Assembly: GCF_003464085.1 (NCBI RefSeq)
Contig: NZ_QSDR01000010.1
Span: 62,001 to 126,000 of the forward strand
Direction of reading: 5' to 3'
From: Clostridium sp. AM58-1XD
GTDB taxonomy: Bacteria > Bacillota > Clostridia > Lachnospirales > Lachnospiraceae
Length of the DNA: 64,000 nt
Part shown: positions 28,836-38,675 of the stretch, in pieces
Layout of the letters: each line of letters starts with the position of its first letter
Numbering within the stretch: position 1 is the stretch's first letter
The notes under the pieces: generated by a model
What the model was told of the DNA's origin: nothing
Databases searched by the model: none
The model's input: only the letters and a program-made list of their open reading frames with translations
Program-made: the position numbers and the translations under genes

Positions 28836-29197
28836 GTTTCCCTTTCCTCTTTTCACAAAGCAGTCTTTGCTGATTCTCTGTACTGATTACAGAGACATTT
28901 TCTCATACAGTCTTTATCTTAATATCACATATGTACTGTTATCATATTATCACATGATGATAAATTTGTCTATGCGCCGGATTTGAGGACACTTCACGTC
29001 CAATGTTTCTTTCCTTTCTGCCCCATCTGCAACCCGGGAATGGCATTTCTGTCGATTTTATGGTATAATGTCCGCAAAGTAGGAATACCCGGCAGGTAAT
29101 TGAATCCTGCAGCAGGTAAAACCGGCTCCCTTAACGAAAAGTTATACGAGTTCGGCGAACACGGTATCCTAATGGAAATTGTTTTGGAGGTGGATAA
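28836..29197. other. Divergent intergenic region, kinase/GntR protein
   Basis: No gene. It contains the extended -10 promoter of the + strand gene at 29061-29069 and an imperfect dyad around 28938-28962 (TTATCAT and ATGATAA arms) upstream of the kinase. Confidence 0.5.
29061..29069 (+). promoter_or_regulatory. Extended -10 promoter of the tandem-HTH GntR gene
   Basis: TGGTATAAT fits the extended -10 TGnTATAAT. The -35 region is weak. It lies about 130 bases before the start codon. Confidence 0.5.
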
Positions 29198-30823
29198 ATG
29201 GAGAAAAAGAATCTCTATTTTTCAATGTATGGTTTTCTGCTGGCACGCATTCATTTTAAATATTATCCCGAAGGGGAGTATCTCCCATCCATTCATAAGC
29301 TCAGCGAACTGTTCGGCGTATCTACGATGACAGTACGCGGTGCGCTCAAGCTTCTGGAGCAGGATGGATATATCTCAGGGGCCAAAAATAAACGGTCCGT
29401 TATTCTTTCTCAATCCGAAGATTCTCATAGGGAACTGCCGAATGAGATCATAGTACAGGAGGCCGTCCTAGAGGACCTGTATAAGAGCCTGGAAATCATT
29501 TTTCCGAATGCAGTTTATTATAGTCTTTCTTTATGCAGTGAGGAGGATATTCTGATGCAGCAGCAGATTCTGGACAAGCCTGCCTATGCATGGGATGAAC
29601 CGACCGTTCATTTTCTGGCACAGCTTATTAAACGTCTGCACAATTCCCTGCTGATGGACTTATATTACGACGCTATGCTGTTTTCTTACCCGTCTTATCT
29701 GGCCTCACTTGCCAAAGACCAGACCAGGTGGCAGAACGTCTACCATATGCTTCACGATAAGCTTCATAACATGCTGCGAATGCAGGAGGAAGGCGAGACA
29801 GACGCTCTGCGTAATCTTATCGAACAGGTATATCAGAATTTCAATCCATATTCTGTTTCTGTCGATAAAGATACCGTTCATGACAGACCTTATCGTTGGG
29901 GAAAGCCGCATGTCTGCTTTTCTGTTGCAAGCGAACTGATCCGCAGAATTTATCTTGAAAATTACCCGGCCGGAACCTTTCTCCCTTCTGCGCGAAAACT
30001 TGCAGAAGAATTTTCCATCCCGATCATTACGGTGCGCAGGGCAATTGTTCTGCTCAATAACCTGGGTGTCACCGAATCCATAAATGGAAAGGGAACCCGA
30101 TCACTCCTGCCGGAGGAAGGTGTAAAACAGGTCAAATGGAGCGATCCGATCGTCAGGAAAAATATCATGTCCTATCTGGAGTCCCTTCATGTCCTGGCTC
30201 TCACATGCCGTTCCATGGCCGCGGCCTGCTTTTCTCTGATCAGCAAAAACGAGCGCCAACGGATGAAGGCAGAAATCATTATGGCTGTAAATGGAAATCA
30301 TTATGGAGTTATCAACTACATATGCACGAATGCCTTAATTTTAGCTTCCGACAGAGCTGCGCTGAAGACCATATACGACCAGCTCTTCAGCCTCCTGATA
30401 TGGGGATATCCGTTCTCCACTCTGGAGCCATATCTTCAGATGGACGATTACGCCAATCGGCTGATTCAAAGCCTGGATGACGGAGATTCTTCCCTATTTG
30501 AAGATACTCTGGAACAACTTATCACTAAAATATTTCTTTCATCAAGAGAAAAAGCTGTTTCTGTAGGCATTGAGGAAGCCCGTGTACTGACGCTGCCCTT
30601 CTGTGAAACGCAATCAGTTCCAATCTTCTGTAAAAAAATCGAAATTAACGATCATAAAAAGAGGGTGTTGCAAAAGTCGAATCCGCATTGCCGCCGATAC
30701 CAGATTCCGTTCCAGGCAGTGGCCAAGTCACTCCATCTGGTATCGGCGGCAATGCTCTATTCCTTTTTGCAACATCCTCTTTTACCTTTTCTATTCCTGT
30801 TATATGATATTTGCCTTTTCTAA
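29198..30823 (+). CDS. Transcription factor with two GntR-type winged helices
   Basis: An ORF of 541 codons. Two separate GntR-like DNA-binding modules are visible: YYPEGEYLPSIHKLSELFGVSTMTVRGALKLLEQDGYI (about residues 22-60) and NYPAGTFLPSARKLAEEFSIPIITVRRAIVLLNNLGV (about 252-290). Helical regions of about 170 and about 200 residues after each are not recognised. GGAGG precedes the start. The last about 55 codons read through a dispersed hairpin (30660-30780), so the printed C-terminus is suspect. Adding one A to the seven-A run at 30632-30638 would end the protein as FCKKNRN at 30648, before the hairpin. It is a stand-alone gene facing the NlpC gene. Regulated targets are unknown. Confidence 0.8.
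   Translation: MEKKNLYFSMYGFLLARIHFKYYPEGEYLPSIHKLSELFGVSTMTVRGALKLLEQDGYISGAKNKRSVILSQSEDSHRELPNEIIVQEAVLEDLYKSLEIIFPNAVYYSLSLCSEEDILMQQQILDKPAYAWDEPTVHFLAQLIKRLHNSLLMDLYYDAMLFSYPSYLASLAKDQTRWQNVYHMLHDKLHNMLRMQEEGETDALRNLIEQVYQNFNPYSVSVDKDTVHDRPYRWGKPHVCFSVASELIRRIYLENYPAGTFLPSARKLAEEFSIPIITVRRAIVLLNNLGVTESINGKGTRSLLPEEGVKQVKWSDPIVRKNIMSYLESLHVLALTCRSMAAACFSLISKNERQRMKAEIIMAVNGNHYGVINYICTNALILASDRAALKTIYDQLFSLLIWGYPFSTLEPYLQMDDYANRLIQSLDDGDSSLFEDTLEQLITKIFLSSREKAVSVGIEEARVLTLPFCETQSVPIFCKKIEINDHKKRVLQKSNPHCRRYQIPFQAVAKSLHLVSAAMLYSFLQHPLLPFLFLLYDICLF
30660..30780. repeat. Dispersed hairpin element, copy C, with outer terminator arms
   Basis: Inner perfect 17-bp arms (30687-30703, 30737-30753; ATTGCCGCCGATACCAG and complement) enclose ATTCCGTTCCAGGCAGTGGCCAAGTCAC. 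Outer arms AGAGGGTGTTGCAAAA (30660-30675) and TTTTGCAACATCCTCT (30765-30780) form a second stem. It is a bidirectional terminator between converging genes. Confidence 0.8.
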
Positions 30824-32418
30824 TCGATCATATTTCTGATCGTTTTCGGCTTTCTGTAGTTCCACGTAGAAATCTTAATACCGCTTCTTCGGCTGGCTGC
30901 ATGAACAATCTGGCCGTTTCCTATATACATCGCTACGTGGTTTACAACTCCACGGCTGTTTGTATAGAAAATCAAATCTCCCGGCCTCATATTCTTGGAT
31001 GAAACTTCTTTTCCCATCTTCGCCTGAGAACCGGAGTAATGCGGAAGCGAAATTCCGAAATGTCCCAATACCTGCATAGTAAATCCGGAACAGTCTACAC
31101 CCTTTGTAAGGCTTGTACCGCCCCATACATATGGATTTCCGACAAACTGAAGCGCATAGTTGACAATCTGTGCCCTTCTGGATGCTTCTTTATTCGCCTT
31201 CTCTTCCAGCGGTGAGAATTTGATCGCTTCATTCAGAGCGTACCGTACTTCTACGTTATTGTCTCTGGTCGAAATGAACGCCTCATCACTGTCTTCTGTA
31301 TCCAGCTCGATCTGCACCCAGCCGTCCAGCTGTGCCAGAACCGGGTACCGCTCTTCCTTGGATATTTGGGTCCATGCCTTGCTGTCCGTATTGGGCTCTG
31401 TACGGACGTTTAATTTATCCGTACGCACTACGGCCATCAGGGACGCCGACTGCAGCGCAAGATCTCTGGCTTCCTGTCCCACAGCCGTATACTGCGGGTC
31501 TGCCGTCACATAGCCTGTAATATTGCCTGATTTAATCTTGTACCATCCGTCCAGCGTTTCCAGAATCTCTCCTGCCGCCCTGCTTGGGAACTTTCCGATC
31601 ACATTCTCATTTCCCTTATCTTCCGGTGAACTTCTGACATTCAGATAGTTGTCTACCTTGGAAATGACGATATTGTCATACTGATTCACGGCCATAGCCT
31701 TCAGATCCATCTTCCTGGCTTCATTCAGACACATTTTCACTTCCACATAATCGGCAGAAAGATAACCAGTATCAATCTTCACCCAGCCTTCCTGCTGTTC
31801 CAGCACCTCGTATCTCTCATTAATCAAAGCCTGTCCTACCACATTGGCCGCATCGATCACCGGCTCCTGACGGATATTCAGTTTGTCAGCAGTCACAATC
31901 GCTCTCTCTTTGATATTCTCTTTTGCCAGAGCCTTGGCCTCGTCTCCAGTCAGCACGTACTGGCTGCTTACATATCCTTCAAACCCTCCGGAGGATATCT
32001 TATACCATCCCTCCAGGGTCTCCAGAATATCAAAGCCGCTGCCTCCCATCAGTTTTCCGATAATCTTGCCGTTTGCTTCTGCGGTTTCCCTGATATTCAG
32101 ATAACCGGATACCTGCGCCACGCCCAGGTTACCGTAGGAATCAATTACCTGTTGGATCTCTTCTTCCTGTTTCTGTCTGGCCAGTTCTTCCTCTGAAAGA
32201 GTCGGCTCCTCTCCCTGTGACGGCTGCTGCTGTTCTTCTCCCTGCCGGTTTTCCGCCTCGCCGGAAGCAGGCTTGTTCCATGTCTTTCCGATAATAACGG
32301 CCAGAAGGATTACAATGACTGCCACTCCTGCGATCAGGAGGTACTTCTCGTATTTTCCACGATTTCTGCGCCTCCTGGCTTTATTTATGCTCGTTCTGTA
32401 ATCTATTTTTCCAGGCAT
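30820..32418 (-). CDS. Membrane-anchored SH3-NlpC/P60 peptidoglycan hydrolase
   Basis: A 532-residue protein. A basic N-terminus and one transmembrane helix (LLIAGVAVIVILLAVIIG, about residues 26-44) are followed by a Gln/Glu linker, four SH3b domains (each with LNIR or LNVR cores, e.g. VSGYLNIRETAEANGKIIG and DNYLNVRSSPED), and a C-terminal NlpC/P60 domain (about 415-532). The catalytic cysteine is in KGVDCSGFTMQ, the histidine in NHVAMYIGNGQ, and the third residue in IVHAASR. It is expected to cleave stem peptides outside the membrane. The ATG at 32418 (MPGKIDYRTS) is used since GGAG precedes it; an upstream TTG overlaps that site. It follows the aconitase gene closely. Confidence 0.9.
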   Translation of the reverse strand: MPGKIDYRTSINKARRRRNRGKYEKYLLIAGVAVIVILLAVIIGKTWNKPASGEAENRQGEEQQQPSQGEEPTLSEEELARQKQEEEIQQVIDSYGNLGVAQVSGYLNIRETAEANGKIIGKLMGGSGFDILETLEGWYKISSGGFEGYVSSQYVLTGDEAKALAKENIKERAIVTADKLNIRQEPVIDAANVVGQALINERYEVLEQQEGWVKIDTGYLSADYVEVKMCLNEARKMDLKAMAVNQYDNIVISKVDNYLNVRSSPEDKGNENVIGKFPSRAAGEILETLDGWYKIKSGNITGYVTADPQYTAVGQEARDLALQSASLMAVVRTDKLNVRTEPNTDSKAWTQISKEERYPVLAQLDGWVQIELDTEDSDEAFISTRDNNVEVRYALNEAIKFSPLEEKANKEASRRAQIVNYALQFVGNPYVWGGTSLTKGVDCSGFTMQVLGHFGISLPHYSGSQAKMGKEVSSKNMRPGDLIFYTNSRGVVNHVAMYIGNGQIVHAASRRSGIKISTWNYRKPKTIRNMID

Positions 32419-32433
32419 TCTTCTCGTCTCCAA

Positions 32434-34761
32434 TTAGTCCTTATTCATGCGGTCCCTGTTGTAATTAATCAGGCAGCCTGCCTTTACGATCTCACGTTCT
32501 TCCGGAGTCATATCTGCAATGCTCAAAGTAATCTCTGTTACCGTGCTGCCGATCACGTAAGCTGATATACGGCTCATATCGCCGTCAAGAATCTTTCTGA
32601 TTCCAGGGACATAGATGTAAGCGCCCACCTCGAATTCAGGCGTTTCTTCCATAAGAAACGGAATCATGCCCCAGTTCATTACGTTGGAGCGGTATCTCTT
32701 TGTCGCATACTCCAGAGCAATATTGGCAAGGCCTCCGATCACTCTCTGACAGCTGGCGGCCTGTTCTCTGGCAGAGCCGTCTCCCGGCCTTACTGCATAG
32801 ATCACGCTGCCGATTTCCGTATTGAACGCCGTAGCCTCTTCGCTCCCTGATATCGTACGTATCCTGTCAAAGATGTCATTCAGTTCCGGACACTCTGCCG
32901 CAGGATCTTTGCCGGCTGCACGCGCCTTCTCCAGCTTATCTACATCCTTTGTACGGCCAACGTATGCCGGATCCCTTCTGGAAAGTGTAAATTCAGCAAG
33001 TCCCAGCGGATTGGAACGGTAAGCGGAAGTCTCTCCCGATGGGATCAGCTCGTCTGTTGTCGTTACAGGATCCATGATCTTGGAGCAGACTTTCAAAAGA
33101 ATGTTGTCTGCCAGCGCGCTCATCTGAGGCCAGTCCTTAATGTTCGGACCGTATACGAGTTCTTTCGCCTTATCACCCTTGCCGAATCCCTGATAGACTC
33201 TGTTTTCATAAACAGTTCCGTCGAAATGATATGCCGGAATCTCATAAGCTTCTGCAATCTCTTCTGCTGATGTGAGAACGCCGCCGTTAGCTGCTGTAGC
33301 TGCAATCGAACGCGCATCCATAAGTGCAACCGATGCAATCTGACCGTTTCCAGGTTTGGAGCCTTCACGGTTCGGGAAGTTTCTCGTCGTATGGCGTACG
33401 GAAAGCCCCTTATTTGACGGAGTATCGCCTGCACCGAAGCATGGACCGCAGAATGCACTTCTTACAGTTGCGCCTGCTACCATAAGGTCTGCGATTACGC
33501 CTTTATTTACCAGGTCGATAAATACAGCCTGAGAAGACGGATATACGGAAAGCGCAAATTCATCACAACCGCAGGACCTGCCTTTGAGGATGTGGGCCGC
33601 TTCCATGATATTCGTATAAGTACCGCCTGCACAGCCGGCAATTACGCCCTGCTCTACCTGCAGCCTGCCATTTACAATCTTGTCCGTTAAGGTGAACTGG
33701 ATCGCCGGATTATCGATCGTCTTTGCCGCTTCTGTCTCTACCTTTCTCAGAATATCGGAAAGGTTGCTGTTCAGTTCATCGATCTCATATGTGTTGCTCG
33801 GATGGAACGGAAGGGCGATCATCGGCTTCACCGTGCTCAGATCTACATAGACCATTCCATCATAGTATGCCACTTCTGCCGGATTCAGCTCTTTATAGTC
33901 CCCGCCGCGGCCATGAAGCGTCAGATATTCCTTTGTATCCTCATCTGTTCTCCAGATGGATGTCAGGCAAGTCGTTTCCGTCGTCATGACGTCTACACCG
34001 TTTCTGTAGTCTGTCGTCATGGATGCAACACCAGGTCCTACAAATTCCATTACCTTATTCTTTACATAGCCGTTCTTATATACGGCGCCGATAATAGCAA
34101 GTGCAATGTCCTGCGGTCCTACATAAGGAGCCGGACGGCCTGTCAGGTATACGCCGACTACATCCGGATAAGAAATGTCATAGGTATCACGAAGCAGCTG
34201 TTTTACCAGTTCTCCACCGCCTTCACCAACGGCCATGGTGCCGAGAGCTCCGTATCTCGTATGGCTGTCGGAGCCAAGGATCATCTTTCCGCAGCCGGCC
34301 ATCATTTCACGCATATACTGATGAATAACGCCAATGTGAGGAGGAACAAAGATTCCGCCGTATTTCTTACAGGCAGAAAGGCCGAACAGATGGTCATCTT
34401 CATTGATCGTTCCGCCTACCGCACAGAGCGTATTGTGACAGTTCGTCAGCACATATGGAATCGGGAACTCTTCCATTCCGGAAGCCTTTGCGGTCTGAAC
34501 GATTCCCACATATGTAATGTCATGGGATGTCATTGCGTCAAATCGAATCTTTAACTTGTCCATGTTTTCGGATGTATTGTGTTCCTCTAATATGGAATAG
34601 GCCATTGTACCCTTTTTAGCTGCTTCCTTGTATGAACATTCCGTGCCGTCAGCTTCAACGGCCGGCATGCTTCCCTCGGCTGCTCTTCTCACAGCCTCCT
34701 CTTCTGTAACGATCTCAGTTCCATTCAGCAGATATACTCCGCCGTCATATAATTTCACCAT
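32434..34761 (-). CDS. Aconitase-family hydratase
   Basis: A 775-residue protein of the aconitase superfamily, expected to interconvert citrate and isocitrate with a [4Fe-4S] cluster. Visible signatures are [36 protein letters not shown], the cluster-binding cysteines in [10 protein letters not shown] and [11 protein letters not shown], and [35 protein letters not shown]. The swivel domain follows ([13 protein letters not shown]). The start at 34761 follows AGGAGGATGG. With the nearby Re-citrate synthase and isocitrate dehydrogenase it would complete a route to 2-oxoglutarate. It is a type longer than 3-isopropylmalate dehydratase and is not split. It lies between the cytidylate-kinase-like and NlpC genes. 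Confidence 0.88.
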   Translation of the reverse strand: MVKLYDGGVYLLNGTEIVTEEEAVRRAAEGSMPAVEADGTECSYKEAAKKGTMAYSILEEHNTSENMDKLKIRFDAMTSHDITYVGIVQTAKASGMEEFPIPYVLTNCHNTLCAVGGTINEDDHLFGLSACKKYGGIFVPPHIGVIHQYMREMMAGCGKMILGSDSHTRYGALGTMAVGEGGGELVKQLLRDTYDISYPDVVGVYLTGRPAPYVGPQDIALAIIGAVYKNGYVKNKVMEFVGPGVASMTTDYRNGVDVMTTETTCLTSIWRTDEDTKEYLTLHGRGGDYKELNPAEVAYYDGMVYVDLSTVKPMIALPFHPSNTYEIDELNSNLSDILRKVETEAAKTIDNPAIQFTLTDKIVNGRLQVEQGVIAGCAGGTYTNIMEAAHILKGRSCGCDEFALSVYPSSQAVFIDLVNKGVIADLMVAGATVRSAFCGPCFGAGDTPSNKGLSVRHTTRNFPNREGSKPGNGQIASVALMDARSIAATAANGGVLTSAEEIAEAYEIPAYHFDGTVYENRVYQGFGKGDKAKELVYGPNIKDWPQMSALADNILLKVCSKIMDPVTTTDELIPSGETSAYRSNPLGLAEFTLSRRDPAYVGRTKDVDKLEKARAAGKDPAAECPELNDIFDRIRTISGSEEATAFNTEIGSVIYAVRPGDGSAREQAASCQRVIGGLANIALEYATKRYRSNVMNWGMIPFLMEETPEFEVGAYIYVPGIRKILDGDMSRISAYVIGSTVTEITLSIADMTPEEREIVKAGCLINYNRDRMNKD

Positions 34762-34807
34762 TGGTCCATCCTCCTGTTTTTCTTTTCTTATCCTTTGTAA
34801 AACCGGG

Positions 34808-35443
34808 TCAGATCTCATACCCTCTGATTCTGATATAACATTTTACAAGCTCAGCCAGCTGGTCCAGATCGATCTTTGTCGTGTTGATCGGAAGATCGTA
34901 GTTCGTCATGTCTTCCCAGTCCAGGCCCGTGAAATACTTATGATATCCCTTTCTTTCCCGGTCAATCTTCCTGATTCTCTTCTGGGCCTCTTCGCTGTCC
35001 ACTCCGTCCACTTCCATTACACGGCGGATCCGCGTCGGCATATCGGCATAGACGAACAGCTTAATCACATCCATTCCAGCAGACTCCAGAACATAATCTG
35101 CACATCTTCCAGCAATAATACATGATTCTTCTTTCGCCAGGTCACGTATTACCGAAGACTGGAAACGGAACAGATTGTCCGGGGATGTGATGTCAAACTT
35201 CGTGGACGGTGCCGACAGACTGTCCTTCAGGCCTCCCACAATCTTATAGAGCAGGTTATTCCCGGCCTTTTCATCTGCAAGGCGGAAATACTGTTCACCA
35301 ATAGCGCTGACTTCGGAAGTCATCTTCAGAATCTCCTCATCGTAAAAATGGATTCCCAATTCCTTTGCAAGCCGTTCACCTGTCATACGGCCGCCGCTTC
35401 CGTACTGTCTTCCTATCGTTATTACCAAGTTCTTTTCACTCAT
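34808..35443 (-). CDS. Cytidylate kinase-like family protein
   Basis: A 211-residue P-loop-type kinase. The N-terminus [34 protein letters not shown] is the modified P-loop of the cytidylate-kinase-2 family. [11 protein letters not shown] and a Lid-like arginine segment ([37 protein letters not shown]) follow. Members phosphorylate an unknown or CMP-like substrate and are common in Lachnospiraceae; the true substrate is not shown here. The start is good (ATGAGTGAAAAG) though the ribosome site is modest (GGGGAGGCG). It is 46 bases upstream of aconitase and probably co-transcribed. Confidence 0.85.
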   Translation of the reverse strand: MSEKNLVITIGRQYGSGGRMTGERLAKELGIHFYDEEILKMTSEVSAIGEQYFRLADEKAGNNLLYKIVGGLKDSLSAPSTKFDITSPDNLFRFQSSVIRDLAKEESCIIAGRCADYVLESAGMDVIKLFVYADMPTRIRRVMEVDGVDSEEAQKRIRKIDRERKGYHKYFTGLDWEDMTNYDLPINTTKIDLDQLAELVKCYIRIRGYEI

Positions 35444-35774
35444 GGCTTACGCCTCCCCATCATAATTTGGTATCCGCGTTTCGCAGATATAATATCCACT
35501 TTGATCCACTTTGCGGATATTATATCATATTTTTTATATCAGGTAAATTATTTTTCAAATTCGTTACAAAGTTTAACAAACTTTTATGTTTTTTTTATAA
35601 AACAATTTATATTTTCTGGAATAACAATTGACAAAAACTACCTTTATTTATTAGGATAAATATAACAAACACTTAGCGAGGTCTTTTCGAGCTTAGTGCG
35701 GATTATCGCACCTGGCAAGATCTTACACGAGCTCAGTACAATCTGTATACCACACGACAAGAGAGGAGATTTCA
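35444..35774. other. Intergenic region with promoter and structured leader
   Basis: AT-rich divergent region. TTGACA at 35628-35633 with TAGGAT 18 bases later is a candidate promoter for the PsiE-like gene. The following about 100 bases (35665-35745) are GC-richer and can fold: GGTCTT/AAGATC outer pairs, a GTGCG-GATTAT-CGCAC hairpin, and repeated GAGCTTAGT/GAGCTCAGT words. I do not recognise a known riboswitch. Confidence 0.4.
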
Positions 35775-36200
35775 ATGAAACCATCCGATTCCAAAGTACA
35801 CAAGGCTCAGTTAATGATTGCCGCTGCATCCAACTGGTTTGAAATACTGGTTGCCGCAATCGTTATCATCGCAATTCTCATTTCCCTTATCCATGTTCCT
35901 GACAAAATCACCTTCCTTTACCAGGAAGGCGGTTTCAACGAATTTTTGATATCGATCTTTGATATTGTCATCGGAATTGAGCTGCTGAAGATGTTCTGCC
36001 GCCACAACCTGGATTCCGTTGTTGAGGTAATGATCTTCACCGTTTCCAGGGAAATGATTATTGAGCACATGCCCATCCTGGACACGCTGATCGGCATAGC
36101 CGCGATTGCCCTGCTGTTCGTGATCAGAAAATTCCTGTTCGTCTCCGCTTTGGATAAGCAGGATCCTCCTATAAACTCCAAACCGGACGACAGAGGCTGA
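35775..36200 (+). CDS. PsiE-like small membrane protein
   Basis: A 141-residue protein with about four transmembrane helices: FEILVAAIVIIAILISLIHV, FLISIFDIVIGIELLKMFC, VVEVMIFTVSREMIIE and LIGIAAIALLFVIRKFLF. The pattern and length match the phosphate-starvation-inducible PsiE family, whose function is poorly known. AGAGGAG precedes the start by six bases. It is a single gene with a possible structured leader and ends before a convergent hairpin element. The C-terminus is a short charged tail. Confidence 0.8.
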   Translation: MKPSDSKVHKAQLMIAAASNWFEILVAAIVIIAILISLIHVPDKITFLYQEGGFNEFLISIFDIVIGIELLKMFCRHNLDSVVEVMIFTVSREMIIEHMPILDTLIGIAAIALLFVIRKFLFVSALDKQDPPINSKPDDRG

Positions 36201-36283
36201 CATTGGCATCGGAATACATAATGTCCTGATGCCGCTGCAGCTGGGTCCGAAATGAAACGGATTCTGCAAATTTAAAACCACAC

Positions 36284-36349
36284 ATTGCCCCGATATCAGA
36301 TCTCGTCACCTGGCCGCTGCTCTGGAACGTGATCTGGTATCGGGGCAAT
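36284..36349. repeat. Dispersed hairpin element, copy D (inverted orientation)
   Basis: 18-bp arms ATTGCCCCGATATCAGAT and ATCTGGTATCGGGGCAAT (one G-U pair). The loop read on the minus strand has CACGTTCCAG and GCGGCCAGGTGAC, matching the other copies. It is a probable bidirectional terminator between PsiE and dipeptidase. Confidence 0.8.
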
Positions 36350-36387
36350 TCTATATCCTTTTTGCAGCTCTGATTTCATCATTATTT

Positions 36388-37380
36388 TTACAGTACATCC
36401 CTGTAAAGGCGCAGTACGTTTTTGCAGAAAACCGCCTCGATTTCCCGTTCCGTAAAGCCGGCTTTCCTCATCTCATGTTCCAGCAGAGGGAGTTTATCGG
36501 GACCGTCGATTTCCAACTGCCCATCGATTCCGTCGAAATCTGATCCAAGGCCTATACATTCGATTCCACCGATATTTTTTATATACTTCATATGACGGAT
36601 CATATCAGAAATCCTGCTTTTTTCCTCCTCTTTTTCCTTCCAGTCACGAAGGAAGGCACTGTAATAATTAATTCCCATGACCCCGCCACGATCAGAAAGT
36701 GCTTTTATCATCTCATCGGTAAGATTTCGCGGATGAGAGGCAAGCGCTCTTGCATTGGAATGGCTGGCCACGAATGGTTTCTTCGTATGCCGAAACACAT
36801 CCCATATACCGGCGTCCGACAAATGTGAAATATCGGGAATCATACCAATTCGCTCCATTTCCTCCACAATCACAATCCCTTTGTCCGTCAGCCCCCGCTC
36901 CGTATCCGGCACGTATCTGCCCGCCTGGGGCCCTTCTGTTATCTTTCGGTTTGGAAAGCCCAGACAGTTTTCGAAGTTCCATGTGAGCGTCATCATCCTG
37001 GCGCCCATCCTGTACAAATCCCTGAGCAGGAACACCTCTCCTTCACAGGCGGCTCCTTCTTCAATTGTCAGCAACGCTGATATCTTTCCCTGTCTGCGGT
37101 TCTTTTCGATGTCATCAAAAGACGTTGCAACTCCGATTCTGTCCGCAAACAATTCCATCTCCTGGTAAAAGACATCGATCAGCTCCATACAGAAGCGGAA
37201 CGGCTGTTTTTCCCTTCCCAGATGGACGAACATTCCAAAGTTCTGTACGAGATAATCCCCCTTTTCCAGTCGTTCCAGATTGATCTGAAGAGGACTGTCC
37301 AAAAGGGAAATATTTCCACCGTTTTTATGGTCTTTCTGTATTTCCAGTATAGTATCGCAATGCATATCTGCAACTTTCAT
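36388..37380 (-). CDS. Membrane dipeptidase (renal dipeptidase family M19)
   Basis: A 330-residue metallo-dipeptidase of the M19 family. The first zinc ligands are in VADMHCDTIL (His, Asp), with the bridging glutamate in LTIEEGAACEG. Further histidines are in IPDISHLSD and PFVASHSNARAL, and GLGSDFDGIDG closes the active site. It cleaves dipeptides with broad specificity, including D-amino-acid types, from family knowledge. No signal peptide, so despite the family name it is probably cytosolic. The start at 37380 follows AGGAGG; an upstream extension to 37446 has no ribosome site. It is a single gene. Confidence 0.92.
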   Translation of the reverse strand: MKVADMHCDTILEIQKDHKNGGNISLLDSPLQINLERLEKGDYLVQNFGMFVHLGREKQPFRFCMELIDVFYQEMELFADRIGVATSFDDIEKNRRQGKISALLTIEEGAACEGEVFLLRDLYRMGARMMTLTWNFENCLGFPNRKITEGPQAGRYVPDTERGLTDKGIVIVEEMERIGMIPDISHLSDAGIWDVFRHTKKPFVASHSNARALASHPRNLTDEMIKALSDRGGVMGINYYSAFLRDWKEKEEEKSRISDMIRHMKYIKNIGGIECIGLGSDFDGIDGQLEIDGPDKLPLLEHEMRKAGFTEREIEAVFCKNVLRLYRDVL

Positions 37381-37496
37381 CCGTTCCTCCTGTTTTACAT
37401 TCACCGCTTTTTGTATCGCTCGTAATACCAGCGGATTCCTGTGCACTTTATGCTCCTGGTACCATTATATTGAACGTTTACCGGAAAATGCAAGCA

Positions 37497-38675
37497 TTAT
37501 TCGCTTCTTAACGCATCGATAGGATTCAGCTTTGCAGCTCTGTTCGCCGGCATATATCCGAAAATCAGTCCGATTCCGACCGAAACGCTGAAAGAGATCA
37601 GCACCGCCGCAAAAGTAGGAGGTGAGGAAATTCCCATCGCCTTGCCAACTGCTATACTCGCCGCAGAACCCAGAATAATTCCCATAATCCCTCCTATGGA
37701 ACTGGTCACGGCGGCTTCTATGACAAACTGCTGTAGAATCGTACGTTTTTTGGCCCCCAATGATTTTCTGATTCCGATTTCCCTCGTACGTTCCGTTACG
37801 GATACAAGCATGATATTCATTACGCCTACTCCTGCCACGAGAAGGGAGATACCTGCGATTCCTCCCAGCATGGCCGACATCATGGCGATCTGCTCATTCA
37901 GCTGATCCAGCATTTCACTGTTGGCATTTACCTTGTAAAGGTCTTCATTTTTAAACTGTTCATATAAAAATGACTCCAGAAGCGTCCTGCACTCTGTCGT
38001 ATTTTCCACATCCTTCGTTGTAAAAATGTAGCTGCTGACGCTGCCGTTTCTGGAAAATTTCATCGCCGTTGTATAGGGAATCCATACGAAATCATCTGTT
38101 CCGCCTTCTTTCAGGCTCTCTTTATCCTGACGTTCCACCACGCCAACCACTTTAAAAGCAGAACCTCCCACTTTCAGCGTCTGCCCCACGGCTTTCTCAG
38201 GCCCGCCGTAGAGCTCATTTGACACATAGTATCCGATGACGCAGACCTTCTGTCTCGTCTCCAGGTCCGAATACTGAATGTTTCTCCCCGTTTCCAGATC
38301 GTAATCCTTGATCGCCAGATAGTCCTCACTGTATCCGCCGACGCTGGTGGAATCCATACTGTCGCTGCCGCTTTTTATAGTCGTAGAAATGCCGACCACC
38401 GGCGTCATCTGACCGAATTCATCCAGGTGTTCTTCATAAAAATCATATGTATCCTCCACATCCAGAGAACGAGACGGGATATTCACGACGCTTACGGATA
38501 TCTGATTGACTCCCATACTAGCAAAACTCTCCACGACAGAAGACATATATCCGTTTACAAGGCTTACCAGGATGATTACGGAGGCGACACCGATGATGAT
38601 TCCCAGCATGGTCAGAAATGACCGCATTTTATTTCCCCATATACTTTTTAAAGCCATTTTAAACGATTGCAGCAT
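37497..38675 (-). CDS. MacB-type ABC exporter permease (first cassette)
   Basis: A 392-residue FtsX/MacB-fold permease. One N-terminal transmembrane helix (LTMLGIIIGVASVIILVSLVNGY) is followed by a MacB periplasmic-core-like domain of about 200 residues and three C-terminal helices with the signature NIMLVSVTERTREIGIRKSLGAKK. It ends AKLNPIDALRSE, typical of the family. The start at 38675 follows GTGGAGG and overlaps the ATPase stop by 17 bases, implying coupling. It works with the ATPase at 38659 and the adaptor at 39425. The substrate is unknown. Confidence 0.92.
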   Translation of the reverse strand: MLQSFKMALKSIWGNKMRSFLTMLGIIIGVASVIILVSLVNGYMSSVVESFASMGVNQISVSVVNIPSRSLDVEDTYDFYEEHLDEFGQMTPVVGISTTIKSGSDSMDSTSVGGYSEDYLAIKDYDLETGRNIQYSDLETRQKVCVIGYYVSNELYGGPEKAVGQTLKVGGSAFKVVGVVERQDKESLKEGGTDDFVWIPYTTAMKFSRNGSVSSYIFTTKDVENTTECRTLLESFLYEQFKNEDLYKVNANSEMLDQLNEQIAMMSAMLGGIAGISLLVAGVGVMNIMLVSVTERTREIGIRKSLGAKKRTILQQFVIEAAVTSSIGGIMGIILGSAASIAVGKAMGISSPPTFAAVLISFSVSVGIGLIFGYMPANRAAKLNPIDALRSE

